A DNA stretch of 64,000 nucleotides from Polytrichum commune (taxonomy: Eukaryota > Streptophyta > Polytrichopsida > Polytrichales > Polytrichaceae). The stretch lies in NCBI GenBank assembly GCA_950295325.1, contig OX485804.1, forward strand, positions 19,592,001 through 19,656,000, in the 5' to 3' direction. Below the pieces are notes generated by a model. The model saw only the letters and a list, made by a program, of their open reading frames with translations. It made no database searches and was not told the origin of the DNA. Within the stretch, counting starts at the first letter, position 1, and each line of letters begins with the position of its first letter. The translations under genes and the position numbers were made by a program. Positions 30,251-42,100 of the stretch are shown here, piece after piece.

Positions 30251-33200
30251 TTGTATAATGTAGATTTATTTGAGGGCATTCAACAATATTGCATCATGGA
30301 CAACTCCTTGGTTTTGATGGGGTGTACAAAAAAATTGAAGCAATTGGAACAAAAGAGAATTATTTTGAATGCAAAACAATGTTTGCATTTAAAAAACAAA
30401 TCAAATCTTGTTGTGGAATGTTTCAAGACTTTGGTCCAACAAGTTCATGACAAAATGGAGCTTGGAACAAGTATGGAGGATTTGTATCGAGTTGTGTGTA
30501 AAATCGAGGCATTAATCCAAGATTGTGGTAGGGACAATTGGATCCATGCATCATTGTGGCAGATGAATAATGAAGAAGAGTTTCGTGAGTTGCTTGAGGA
30601 GCTCAATTGTATTTTTAATACATTGTGTGAGCATTTCCAAATATTGGGGATAATGACCATGGACCTTCGAAAGTCCATAGAGTTCAATCCAATGAATTTA
30701 AGAGAAGTGGAGAAAGACCGAAACGCATTGGTCCAACAATTGTTGAAACATATTGATGCAACAAAATCCTTCAAGGATCATGAAGTTGCAAAGTATGCTT
30801 ACGACCGGTTGGTTTGTCAAATAGATGGAGAAGGTGTTGAGTTGAATGGTAGAACGTTTCCAACATACAATGAGATTCCTCAACTATCAACTCAGTTGGG
30901 AGTTGGTGCTTTCGGACAAGTATACGAAACAAATTGCTTTGGCTTAAAATTGGCTATAAAGGTTTTTAAAGTTGTTGACATAGATTATGAGGATTTAGCG
31001 TATGCAAACTTCAAGAAAGAAGTGGGCATCTTAGCAGGGTTGAGTCATCCAAACATGGTCAAATTCATATGTTGTGGTGAAGGATATGCCCATGATAACA
31101 AATGGCGATATATAGTGATGGAGAAGATGGAGAGAAATCTTGTAGCTGCATACACGAAGAACGTTGATTTGCAACAATCAAACCTTGTTGTTGTTGATAC
31201 CATGTTCCAAATCGCAAGCGGAATGCTCTATCTCCATGACATGCATGTTGCACACCATGATCTGAAGCCCGAAAATATCCTTGTGAAGTCCTTGAATGAT
31301 CCCATATTGGACTCCATGGGCTACGCGATAATTAAATTGGTGGACTTTGGAGTTTCAAAAATTGAAGCAAAAGATGCTTACCAAGAGCCAACACAACATA
31401 ATCTAGGTTCCACTGGGTTTAGGGCACCAGAGACATTTGTAAGACACGATGACACATTGAAACATTTTGTGAATGCTTTCAAAAGTGATGTGTTTAGCTT
31501 TGCAATGGTGTGTTCTTACATTCTCACAACAATTGTTCCATTCTCACACGGTACGAGATCTGAGATAAAAGAAAGGATGCAAGTTGGAGAAAGGCCAAGG
31601 TTGCCGCATGATTGCCCTGATTCATTGATATCTTTGATCAAAGAATGTTGGTCTTTCAAACCATCAGAAAGGCCAACCTTTCAAGATATTTGTTCACAAC
31701 TTCGTCAAATTAGGCATGAACTTCATTTGAATGCTTTAAACAATATGAACAATGATGTGAAGATCGACAAGTCCAACATCCCTCAAACTCAAGAAACAAG
31801 TGAGAACATTCTACCAACAATGGACACTATGGAGCACAAGGGGGATACAAGTGCAAAGAAGGGAGGAAACGAGCTTGTTGGTATGCAAGAAAGAATCCAA
31901 AGGGTTATGAAGGCATTGGAGAAACACTCTATAGTGGCCATTATAGGGGTGGGCGGGATGGGCAAAACTACTTTGGCAGAAGCTGTGAAGGAATGCATGT
32001 GTGATCATTTTGAGGAATCTTGCTTTACTTTCATGAAGAACAAAAATTGTGGCACTATCGAGATTTTCAAAGAAATTTTGAACAACTTAAGGGCTAAGGT
32101 TGATGATGTGAAAGACGTTATACAAGCAAGGACCCGTCTTTGCGATACAATCAAAAACAAAAGTGCTCTCATTGTTCTTGATGACATTGGCAATAGTACA
32201 CAAATTCATGAATTGATGGATGTTGAGATCTTTGAAGCCAAGCGTACCAACAAGATGATCATCACAACTCGTGATTGGCACCTTGTCGAAAACCTTGGAG
32301 ATGTTGGTCGTGTAGATTTGGAGGAACTCATGAAAGGCGAAGCTATGAAATTATTCTCTAGGCATGCTTTTGGTGATCAAGGATACGAAACACCATCTCA
32401 TATGGTGGACATTGTCGAGAACATTGTGGATGCATGTAGAGGATTGCCTTTGAGCTTGAAGGTTGTGGGTGGAACATTATATGGATTCAAGAGAGTACGC
32501 ATTTGGGTGCGAGCTTTAAAAAGACTACAAAGGGCAAGATCCTTGGGATTGACAAATAACAATGAGGTTTGGCATTGCCTACGGATAAGCTTCGATGACC
32601 TCACCCAAGAAGAAAAAAATTTGTTTTTGGACCTATGTTGTTATTTCAACAAGGATTTGGTCCCAATGGATACATTAAAAGTTGTGACCTCATCACGTTT
32701 ATGGAGGGATGTCAACAAAAACCCTCAAGAGTCTTTGAAACGTCTCGAAGATAAATCTTTGGTTAAGAATCACAAAGATGGAATCTATGAAGTCCATGAA
32801 CAATTACGGGATATGGGACGCATGATTGTGGAAATAGACCCCATGTATATTGGTACTCGATGGTGGAAAATACAAGAAGCAACATGGAGTGGGAAAACAC
32901 AAAAAATTATGGAGCGTATCGAATGTCTTTCTTTCGATGAACCAACAAAGAAGTTCAAAGCACACTTTGACATTACAGAACCTTTGTCTTCGCTTCGATT
33001 TTTTGGTTTTCAAGGTTTTGAGGGTTCAATGTCATTCGATAAATTTTTGAGTCAATCCAAAAATCTCCAATGTTTGGTGATGATTTTCCAACGAGAACAA
33101 AATTTTGCAACAACCTCAAATCCATTGTTGTTCAATTGGGACAATCACAGAAGTTTGCAAGTTTTGATGATTGAAGGCCTATCTACTCTATATGAAATAA

Positions 33201-34325
33201 GCGATAGTATTGGACAATTGAAATACTTATACAAAATGAGAATAAAAGATTGCAAAAACTTACAATCCCTACCAAGCACCATAGGCAACTTAAACATCTT
33301 GACTTATTTAGACTTAAGTGGGTGTGGAGGATTGAAGGAGATACCCGTGGCCTTGGGTAAAATGACCTCCTTGACTCACCTCAACTTAAGTGGGTGTGAA
33401 GGATTGAAAGAGATACCGGAGGCGTTGGATAACTTGACCTCCTTGACCTCCCTTTGACTTAAGTAGGTGTCGAGGCGTGAAGGAGATACCAGAGGCATTG
33501 GGTAACTTGACCTCCTTGACCTCCCTTAACTTAAGTGGGTGTGACAGCTTGAAGGAGATACCGGAGGCCTTGGGTAACTTGACCTCCTTGACCTCCCTTC
33601 TATTAGATTGGTGTTTTGGCTTGAAGGAGATCCCGGAGGCTTTGGGAAGCTTGACTCCCTTGACCTCCCTCAATTTATATGGGTGTAGAGGCTTGAAGGA
33701 GATACCTGAGGCATTGGGAAGCTTGACCTCCTTGACCTCCCTTCACTTAAGTAGGTGTCATGGCTTGAAGGAGATACCGGAGGCATTGGGTAACTTGACC
33801 TCTTTGACCTCCCTCAACTTGAGTGAATGTGAAGGCTTGAAGGAGATACCTAAATCATTGGGTAAGTTGACCTCCTTGACCTCCCTCAATTTATATGGGT
33901 GTAGAGGCTTGAAGGAGATCCCGGAGGCTTTGGGAAGCTTGACCTCCTTGACCTCCCTTGACTTAAGTAGGTGTCACGGCTTGAAGGAGATACCGGAGAC
34001 GTTGGGTAACTTGACCTCCTTGACCTCCCTCAACTTACGTTGGTGTGACGGCTTGAAGGAGATACCGGAGGCGTTGGGTAACTTGACCTCCTTGACCTCC
34101 CTTGACTTAAGTGAGTGTGAAGGCTTGAAGGAGTTACCGGAGGCGTTGAGTAATTTGACCTCCTTGACCTCCCTCAACTTAAATGCGTGTGGAGGCTTGA
34201 AGGAGATGCCTATAGCCTTGGGTAACTTCACATCTGTGACGTCCCTCCACTTAAATAGAAGGAAGCCCTTCACTCGATATTGGAGAAATTTTATTACTTG
34301 GCTTCAATGCCCTCAATCAGAATAA
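30251..34325 (+). pseudogene. Protein kinase-NBS-LRR immune receptor, frameshifted in the LRR
   Basis: An intracellular immune receptor of the kinase-NBS-LRR class known from mosses. A helical N-terminal region of about 200 residues precedes a kinase domain. The kinase has a Gly loop GVGAFGQVY at 217-225, Lys237, HHDLKPEN with the catalytic Asp at 337, DFG at 365 and an APE motif. The HRD arginine is His, so it is a non-RD kinase. The NB-ARC follows: P-loop GVGGMGKTT at 566, LIVLDD near 641-646, RNBS-B-like IITTRD, GLPLSLKVV at 731, and an MHD-position variant in HEQLRDMGRMIV. LRRs of 24 residues (LTSLxLSxCxxLKEIPEALGNLT) start near residue 960. An extra T in the TTT at 33,453-33,455, compared with the same point in neighbouring repeats, shifts the frame. 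The array continues in another frame from 33,477 to the stop at 34,325. It is either a recent pseudogene or a sequencing error. Confidence 0.88.
33290..34250 (+). repeat. Homogeneous 72-bp LRR-coding array (24-codon units)
   Basis: About a dozen 72-bp units share ACCTCCTTGACCTCCCT and GGCTTGAAGGAGATACC almost unchanged at the DNA level, including at silent positions. Such uniformity points to recent tandem duplication or gene conversion rather than ancient independent repeats. Confidence 0.85.
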
Positions 34326-34850
34326 ATGGTTGTGTAGGCTTGAAAACGTTAAGGTGAAGGGTAATAGTTGAAAAGAAATATCAAAGGTTGTGGGCAACAC
34401 GATCTATTGGACTAGACTACACTTATGTAGATGTCAAGGCTTAAAAGACATACCTGAGGCATTGGCATAACTTAACCTCCTTGACTTCCTCATATTTAAA
34501 TGGGTGTAAAAGCTTAAAATGAGATTCAACGGATGTTGTGGAACTCAGCTTCCTTGACCTTGTTGGCTTTTATTGGGTTGAAAGGCCTAAAGTAGATTCT
34601 AGAGGCCTTTGGTATTTTGATATTTTTTACATGTTGCACTTGAATGGGTGCAATGACCTATAGAAGATACTGGAGGCATGGATAAATTTGACATCCTAGA
34701 ACTTGCTTGAGTGATTAGTTATAAAATGCGGAAGGAGATATTGGAGGTTGGAGAACTTGACCTTCTGGTCCCCACCTTCCAAATATATTGGTAAATGAGC
34801 TTGTAAGAGATACCATAGGCCTTTGGTAGGTTGATGCATCATGTATGTCC
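34326..34850 (+). pseudogene. Decayed LRR repeats beyond the receptor stop
   Basis: After the stop at 34,323-34,325 the sequence still shows eroded versions of the 72-bp unit, for example GGCTTAAAAGACATACCTG near 34,438 and AACCTCCTTGACTTCCTC near 34,471. Stops and gaps occur in all frames. The array was once longer and its end has degenerated. Confidence 0.6.
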
Positions 34851-35426
34851 ACTATTATTGGATCCGGAATCCAGTCAATGTAAGGATATTGTAGGGGTAG
34901 ACATTATTTATTACTTCTCCATCGCTCTCTATGAGCTAGAATTTGTGTTGTGGGTTCTCCAATTTCACTCGTCCTTGCAAGTGAGATTAATTTGTGAGTA
35001 CAAAGTATGAACGTGACCTCTTTGCAAAAAGTCTTTTGTGCAATATGTGTAGTTCCATTTGATAATCTACGTATATCATGAATTGCCAAAGAAATACAGC
35101 TCAACTTGCTATTTTTATTATGAGGGAAATGTTTGACTTTCTAATAAGTACAAAACTACTAAAAGGAAATCTAGGTAGTTCCTTTAAGTACTTCTGTCAA
35201 ATGCACTCGAGAACTAAAACATAAGATAACGCCACAAGAACTAAAACATAAGATAACACATATAGGAAGACCTACATGAAAAAGTAGAATAGACTCTTGA
35301 TCTTGAATTAGCAAGTATTGAGAATAAATTGCATGTTGATAACGTTGACAAACCTTGGTATCAGCTCTGAGCACAAGCAAACCTAAACAAGAGCTACAAA
35401 ACCATGTTTAGAAATGATTCCTCTAC

Positions 35427-36574
35427 CATGAAGGGCAAATAGGAGACACTTTGAATACGATCGGTTTGCTCAACAAAGGTTAGAACTCTCCCAAAGCAGT
35501 CCACAACAATCTTGAATGTGGTGTCCTCTGCCAGGTACGGCTCGTTTAGCTCCTCCGGGTAACTCTCTGCAAATGCCTTCAATTCATCATTGTCACATCC
35601 TTTGCCCCAGACTTCTTGTATTCCTCTCAGCAACATGCTTGCAAGATGAGAACAGTTGTTTATCAACACTTCCCTTGCACCACATATGCCAATGGAACCC
35701 ATCCAAGAAGTTCTTGTATGCAGTGTGGAAACCTACTCATCAAGGAGAAAGGGGCAATCAAACATAAGACTTACAATTCTCTTGATTACACATATTTTTA
35801 GTTCTTCCACTTTCGAGCAAATTTCTTAGTCTTCCTCATGGTATAGCTAACTTTTTTTAGGGTTAGTTGTGGTTGTAGGCGTAGTTGTGATTTACTTCTT
35901 TAGTTCTATACCCATAGAAATTGGCATAATAAATCACGTTCTACCACATCAACCCCAAGACTTTGCGTGTTAGCACCCTTGGGGTGGTCGTTGATGCTCA
36001 TGTGGCATCACTATAGAGCCTCAGGGACAAGGTCGATCCAGGGAAAAGGTTGAGGAGGCAACCAATTTAAGACTACAATTTAATACCAAACAAGGATAAT
36101 AATCACTTTTGATCTCTCCTCAAGTCCAAGACCCAAATTGATGAGAGATTGCAATTTAGAAGACCAACCCCACCATCAACCACAACCACAACCACAATGA
36201 GTCGCGCAAAACAAGTGTGAAAGAAGAAAACCGTAGTTGTGGTTGATTATTGTGGTTAACCACATAGACAGGCATCTGCAGGCAAATGGTTTCTTATGTG
36301 TAAATTTGGTCGAATTCCTAAACCCCAAGCCCTGTAAAACCCTCTGAATCCAGAGATAAGCTTACTGTGCGTAGCGATTGTGGGCAATATCCTCATGGGG
36401 AAGATACACAAAGTGGAAGGGAGAGTCAGGATGATGCTGAGGGGCAGGCCTGTTTCCATTGTAATCCTTGGCAGTTATTTCCCCTTCGGAGTATCCATGC
36501 AGTTTGGCCATAGCCTCCACCTCTGGTACTCTGTAATCCAATGGCCTGTGCAAGAATTGACTCATGTACCACAT
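35427..36574 (-). pseudogene. TRM11: TRM11-like tRNA (guanine-N2) methyltransferase, 5' two exons only
   Basis: TRM11 makes N2-methylguanosine at position 10 of tRNAs, with TRM112. Exon 1 is 36,574-36,366 and begins MWYMSQFLHRPLDYRVPEVE, close to the conserved TRM11 N-terminus; it contains HHPDSPFHFVYLP. Exon 2 is 35,637-35,427 with MLLRGIQEVWGKG, SYPEELNEPYL, TFKIVVDCFGRV and VSYLPF. The junction restores a His codon across GT/AG borders. Only the N-terminal, THUMP-like RNA-binding region is present. No exon for the methyltransferase core (an NPPYG/DPPYG motif) is visible to the left before the plus-strand receptor gene. I therefore treat it as truncated, though a very long intron cannot be excluded. 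Confidence 0.65.
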
Positions 36575-36610
36575 TGCTTCCCCTCCACAACCCTCACAGC
36601 AACTAAATTT

Positions 36611-36910
36611 CACAAAAACCTCAATCCTTCACCGTAACTCAGGCCTCTAAAATTGTGCAGAAGAAGTCACCGTCCTTTACTCTTTCTCACTCAATCAAAG
36701 AATGTCTTCACATAACTCTCATTGACTTCATTCCTGTGGCCAAGCCTAATTGCAGGCTTTTCACAAAACCTCAATCCTTCACCGTAACTCAGGCCTCTGA
36801 AATTGTGCAGAAGAAGTCACCGTCCTTTACTCTTTCTCACTCAATCAAAGAATGTCTTCACATAATTCTCACTGACTTCATTCCTGTGGCCAAGCCTAAT
36901 TGCAGGCTTT
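36611..36910 (+). repeat. Tandem duplication of a 150-bp unit
   Basis: Two copies with a period of 150 bp start with ACCTCAATCCTTCACCG (36,619 and 36,769) and differ at only a few bases. Because the period is exactly 50 codons, an open frame on the plus strand (36,655-36,990) stays open through both. It lies immediately upstream of the TRM11-like start, so it may be duplicated promoter or leader sequence rather than coding. Confidence 0.75.
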
Positions 36911-37137
36911 TGCTTGAGACATTGTTTGAGGCTCCGAAATTTGACTCGCTCGGGGTACCACATTCACTGTCCTTCACAAAGAATTTCTGAGCAAAAATCT
37001 ATCCCATCGTAATCTGTCTACAAGATCCAAGGATTCCAACCGACAGATTAACAATTTCCTTAGTATTTCATTCAAGCCAGTTACTCCAAGACCTTCGAGG
37101 TCACCGAACTCTGGCAATTGCTTCACAAGCTGATAGT

Positions 37138-37160
37138 GCCAAACCCTAACCCTAATCACA
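37138..37160 (-). promoter_or_regulatory. Telo-box-like motif upstream of the TRM11-like gene
   Basis: AAACCCTAACCCTAA on the plus strand lies about 570 bp upstream of the minus-strand start. Such motifs are common near transcription starts of plant genes for the translation machinery, which fits a tRNA-modification gene. Function is inferred. Confidence 0.35.
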
Positions 37161-37199
37161 CAGATGCTTGTTCCTGTGGTGCACACGGTGGCCTATGCC

Positions 37200-39030
37200 C
37201 AAGTCCCTTATTTAATAGCCCACCCACACCTACTGTTGTGGGCCATCAACCCATTCGTTGATCGCCCATGCCAATAAGTGTGGACATGTTGTAAGTGGTC
37301 CATCATTTGTTGGCTGAGTTTTCAGTTTCATTGGCATCTTTTTGGGTACATGTTCAACACCTGACTTACCAATGGGAGGGTGGAAATGACGTTTCATGTG
37401 TAGAGCATGGGTTCCTATTTTAAACCAAGTCGACAACTAAACCAGGGTCAAAGGTCCCAAAATAGGTTAACGAGGTCCATTTAGTATGTTCAAACAATCA
37501 ACTTGTAGGCACAATTTTGTTTTACTACAATTTTGTTTTACTACACCCCTGATGGAAAGGAAATCCCATCACTTTGCGCCCGTTTTAACCTTTCACATGT
37601 CAAACTTTGTTGTGCTATGAAAAATTGTAGAAAGATGTGCAATCAAAGTAAGACATATAATCTCGATATGTTAACCCATCATATGTTTTTTTCCTTGTAA
37701 TTACACTAAACTTATGATATGCATCGAGCAGACGTCTTCATAAATATATTTTTGAAATCATTTTATGTATGGGGGATTACTTGGTTTAAAATGTTGCACT
37801 CCTAAAGGTCATCATGAAACTGTACTTGGTAATACCATTTGTTCTCTAATTTTTACATGATAAATTTGACCCTTTATCATCACAAGACTACAGAATACAT
37901 CAACAAGAGCTTACCTAATACCTATAGGTTCTAGGTTACAAATACTATTCATTAAGTCATGCAAAAGAAGACTCAATGATAAAACATGAGGCCTCGGTTA
38001 ATATAATATTATAATATTATTAAGCTTCTTGTAATTTTTTCCTTAGATGAGAAATCAAACGACATTGCAAAAAGAACAAAGAACCAAACATATATGCGTT
38101 ATTGTTTAAACTAGCTTACACAAGTTTCCACTTACCCTATGTGCATGTTGGCTTAGGAGAATATGAATTATTTTTGGTTAGAAAGTACCATGTGCCATCA
38201 TGTGAATGGTTCGAACATCTTAAAAGTTGATGGTGAAATTGAACTTAGGTTTGGACACCCAATCAAACTTGAACATGCAATACTTCAAATATGTTATGAT
38301 AGGTTGCCTAGGCTACTTGTTTAGGCAAAAAAAAAAACAATGCAACTAGGACTTCACAATGTTATTATCTTGATTTAAAAAACACCTTAGCATTGAAAGA
38401 GTTGTTTTCATCATCAATTTGATGTATAATCTACTAGGTCAAATTGAGATTGGAATATATAGAATAGAACACTATGTATGTTATTGTCTAGGTATGTGTG
38501 CACATATCACACAAGTGGAGTGGTTTTTCTCCACAATAAGATATCTTGATGAGTAGAAGATTGTTGGCGATTGGCATTGTACGTGTTTTTCTCACCATCC
38601 TATATAAGTTTAAGCTCGTCTAGTAGGTGAGTCAAGAACATGTCCAAGTTCTTCACTTGTTTCAGTCCGTCTAGCCATAATATTATAACATCAAGATGTT
38701 TGACTGGAATAGAGGACCTTTTAAGGGGTGGGGGATTTGAGACGACCCCATGGAGATTTGTATGCATGTATTAACTAAGTATATTATAGAGACTCTTGTG
38801 TTGAATTCTAGGAATATTTGAGACCCTGGGATTATATATGATTCCACTTTGACCCATTTTCTTAAACCTTTTATTATTCGTAAATCTTTGGAAACCAATA
38901 ATTTCTAAACATGCTACGTTACTTATATAATACTAGAAAATACAAGTCAAACCCCAACTACCAAATTGTACAAGCAATCCAAAAACCAAAACCTTGCACA
39001 ACAACAACATAGTAGTGAGCAAAAGTAACA
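37200..39030. other. No supported gene
   Basis: AT-rich intergenic sequence with no recognisable coding region, ending where the A/C-rich retrotransposon begins. Confidence 0.4.
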
Positions 39031-39139
39031 TCCCGGCGGCGTACAATTATAAATTACTTATAGTATATTTATATACTAAAAACAAAACATAATTAAATTA
39101 TTAATATATACTAAAAATAAAACCCTACCTATAGTATTC

Positions 39140-42100
39140 ATGAATACTAAAATTCTCAAAGAAAACCCCCCCAACACCTCACAAAAACAAATCTATTTAC
39201 TCACAATACAACAATATCCTAACCAATACAACAAAGTACACAATACGGCATCGGCCTACCGGCCTCGCCACAAAATAAAACTAACAAGATATATACACTA
39301 CAACTCCCTCAACCCCATCATTAACACAATCACAAAGCCTACCCACCAACATACTAAACCTATACACTACCTCCCAAAAACTACACAAAAAACAATAATT
39401 GCCTTACCTAATCTATTTACAAGAAGTAAATATAAACTACTCGCCCTAAATAAACCTCACCTCAACATCAAACACCATCACAAACCCTATTTCAAACACC
39501 TATTAAACCCTCATTCAAAATACCAACCTCACCCAAAAGATACAATGGCCTCGGCCTACCGGCCTCGCCACACAAATAATAACACATACCACTTCATAAA
39601 TAACTGGAGACCTAACTCAATAACAAGCCAAAAATCTATAAAAAATACAAACTCACACTTCTCACCCAAACAAATAGAAAACATCATACACGCTATACCT
39701 AACCTCTTTACTACAACCAAGTTCACAATCATAATATATCTAAAAACAAACATGAAAAATCCAAAAACACTCCATTCCCACGGATACTACTTTATTAACA
39801 AACTAGAATTGCTAAAATGCGGGGACATAGAACCCAACCCCGGACCAATGCCTAACATCCTACATACACACCCTGCTACACACAAAAAAAAAGCCAACAT
39901 CTACTTCATTCCAAACACTATAAAACTACAACCTGAATACCAACACATAGCAAACACATTTACCCCCATACTAAAAAACACACACCCACTACACCCTCAA
40001 GCAATAACCACCTATCCGCATCTACATCAATATATCCAAACACAAAGGCAATCACCACTAACCCATATGCTATACGCTCTAATCATCACCATCCACCCCT
40101 CAATAGACACATGCAATAACATACTAGCCCAACCCCAAAACTACCACTTTAATAACATATGGACGAACACACTGATTATCAGACTGGCCAACCTCACCAA
40201 CCCCCCCAAAAGGCATATATCAACACCTCACCCCTACACAACTTTTGTAGAAAACAATCAAGATATAATATACCCAAAAAATTCAATACACACAGAGATA
40301 TATGAATTTATCCACAACCAAGATACTACACCAACACCAATCACCCTTCAAAATAAATTTCCCTTCCTCCCAAATCAATTGATCACCGAAGCACTCCGAT
40401 GCCTAGAAAGCATCAACGAATATTCACACCCACCCCCACCCCCAGCTACTCCCACACCAACCCCAAGAATTAACACCGACACGGAGCACGAAACAAACAT
40501 AATAACATGGAATGCGTCATCACTCAACACATCATTACCAAACCTACAAAGCCTAATAAACAACTCGCTAAACAACACAGCAATCATACATATCCAAGAA
40601 ACCAAACTAACTGCAAATAAATCTACAAAATACATACAAAACCTATTTCCGGAATTTAAACTCATTTTCAACAACACACATGCACTCACAAGATGCATAC
40701 AACAAAGAATGCCCTATACCCCCGGAAAAGGAGGCTTACTCACACTTATCCACAAGAAATATGCATTCCCTGGGAATATCACCAAAATTCCCACGCCAGT
40801 AAATATATCCCCATACCTACAAATAATTAAAATAAACAACCATCCACTAATACCTTGGCTAATCATACACATGTACATGCCTATACACTTAGAAGACACA
40901 TGCCTCATTCCACACCTTAAGAACGAAATCACTATACACCCCAATCACATGTATTCATTATGTGGGACTTTAACCGAGATATCGCACTTAGAGGCAGACA
41001 AAATAACAACATTAACACCCTTCCACAAGAAGAAGATTACCAATGGAAAATTTTCACCGCATCACTCAACCTAGAATATATCCCAACTAACACTAGCATC
41101 TCCAGACAAGGAGGCTATAATTACACATCAACAAGTCTAATAGATGGATTCTACATTCAATCACCAGACAACAACAAATTCATTTCTACCACAATCACAA
41201 ACATGAATCTAAACTCAGACCATTATCCAGTTGTACTACATATCCCCCACAACACCCTTATAGCCAGATCCCCACCCCCCACAAACACGTCACCAACTAG
41301 AATACTAAATCCAATACCACCAGAAAACATCGAAAAATTCAACATAACATTCTTCGAAGAAAACTCTGCACAAATAAAAGCCCTTACCACCCTACTCGAA
41401 AACCACCAACACTTAAGCCCGGATCAATGGGCGGAAACCTGTACAACATTCGACCACATTGTATACAAAATTTCAGAAATGATTGAAGAAACCTGTAAAG
41501 CAGACCCACTACCCAACCTTACGAACAGAACATCACAACAAGGTGGGTTTTTGCCACGCAAACTTGCGACAAAATAGAAAAGACACCTCAACACATATCA
41601 CCTTATCAGGAAAACCATATACATTGTACAACACGATCCACTCTGGCAAGCACACCCCATCCTAAACGATATACGAAACCACCAACACACAAACATCTCA
41701 CATCCACCTGTTACAACGGCACCTCCTACTGAATGGATTGATGTCATAGCAACCATCGCAAAAAATGCAAATAAAGAAGCCAGGAAAATCACCACAAAAT
41801 ACACCAAAGACTGCATTCTAAAGGCCGTATCAAAATACCGTCAAATGTATGAAAAAAACCCCAAAAAAATAAATCGAAAAGTCTTCAAGAACACTGAAAC
41901 CTTACCCTTGGACTCCATCATTGATAGACAAAACAATATATTAACTAACCCAGAAGACATCGCAGCAGAAATATACACGCAACAATCCATCAGTAACCGT
42001 CCTACAGTTCCCACATGCCAATATCAAAATACACACCCACTACACTGCACATGTGGAGTCCGGCAATATCCATGGCATGACTTAGACGGATATATCATTG

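Noticed and set aside
33386-33673. Minus-strand repetitive frames across the LRR array (also 33,974-34,273)
   Set aside because: The 72-bp period keeps the antisense frame open; not independent genes.
35100-35390. Possible copia primer-binding site (TTGGTATCAGCTCTGAGC near 35,357)
   Set aside because: Resembles TGGTATCAGAGC but has an insertion, and no LTR or pol sequence flanks it.
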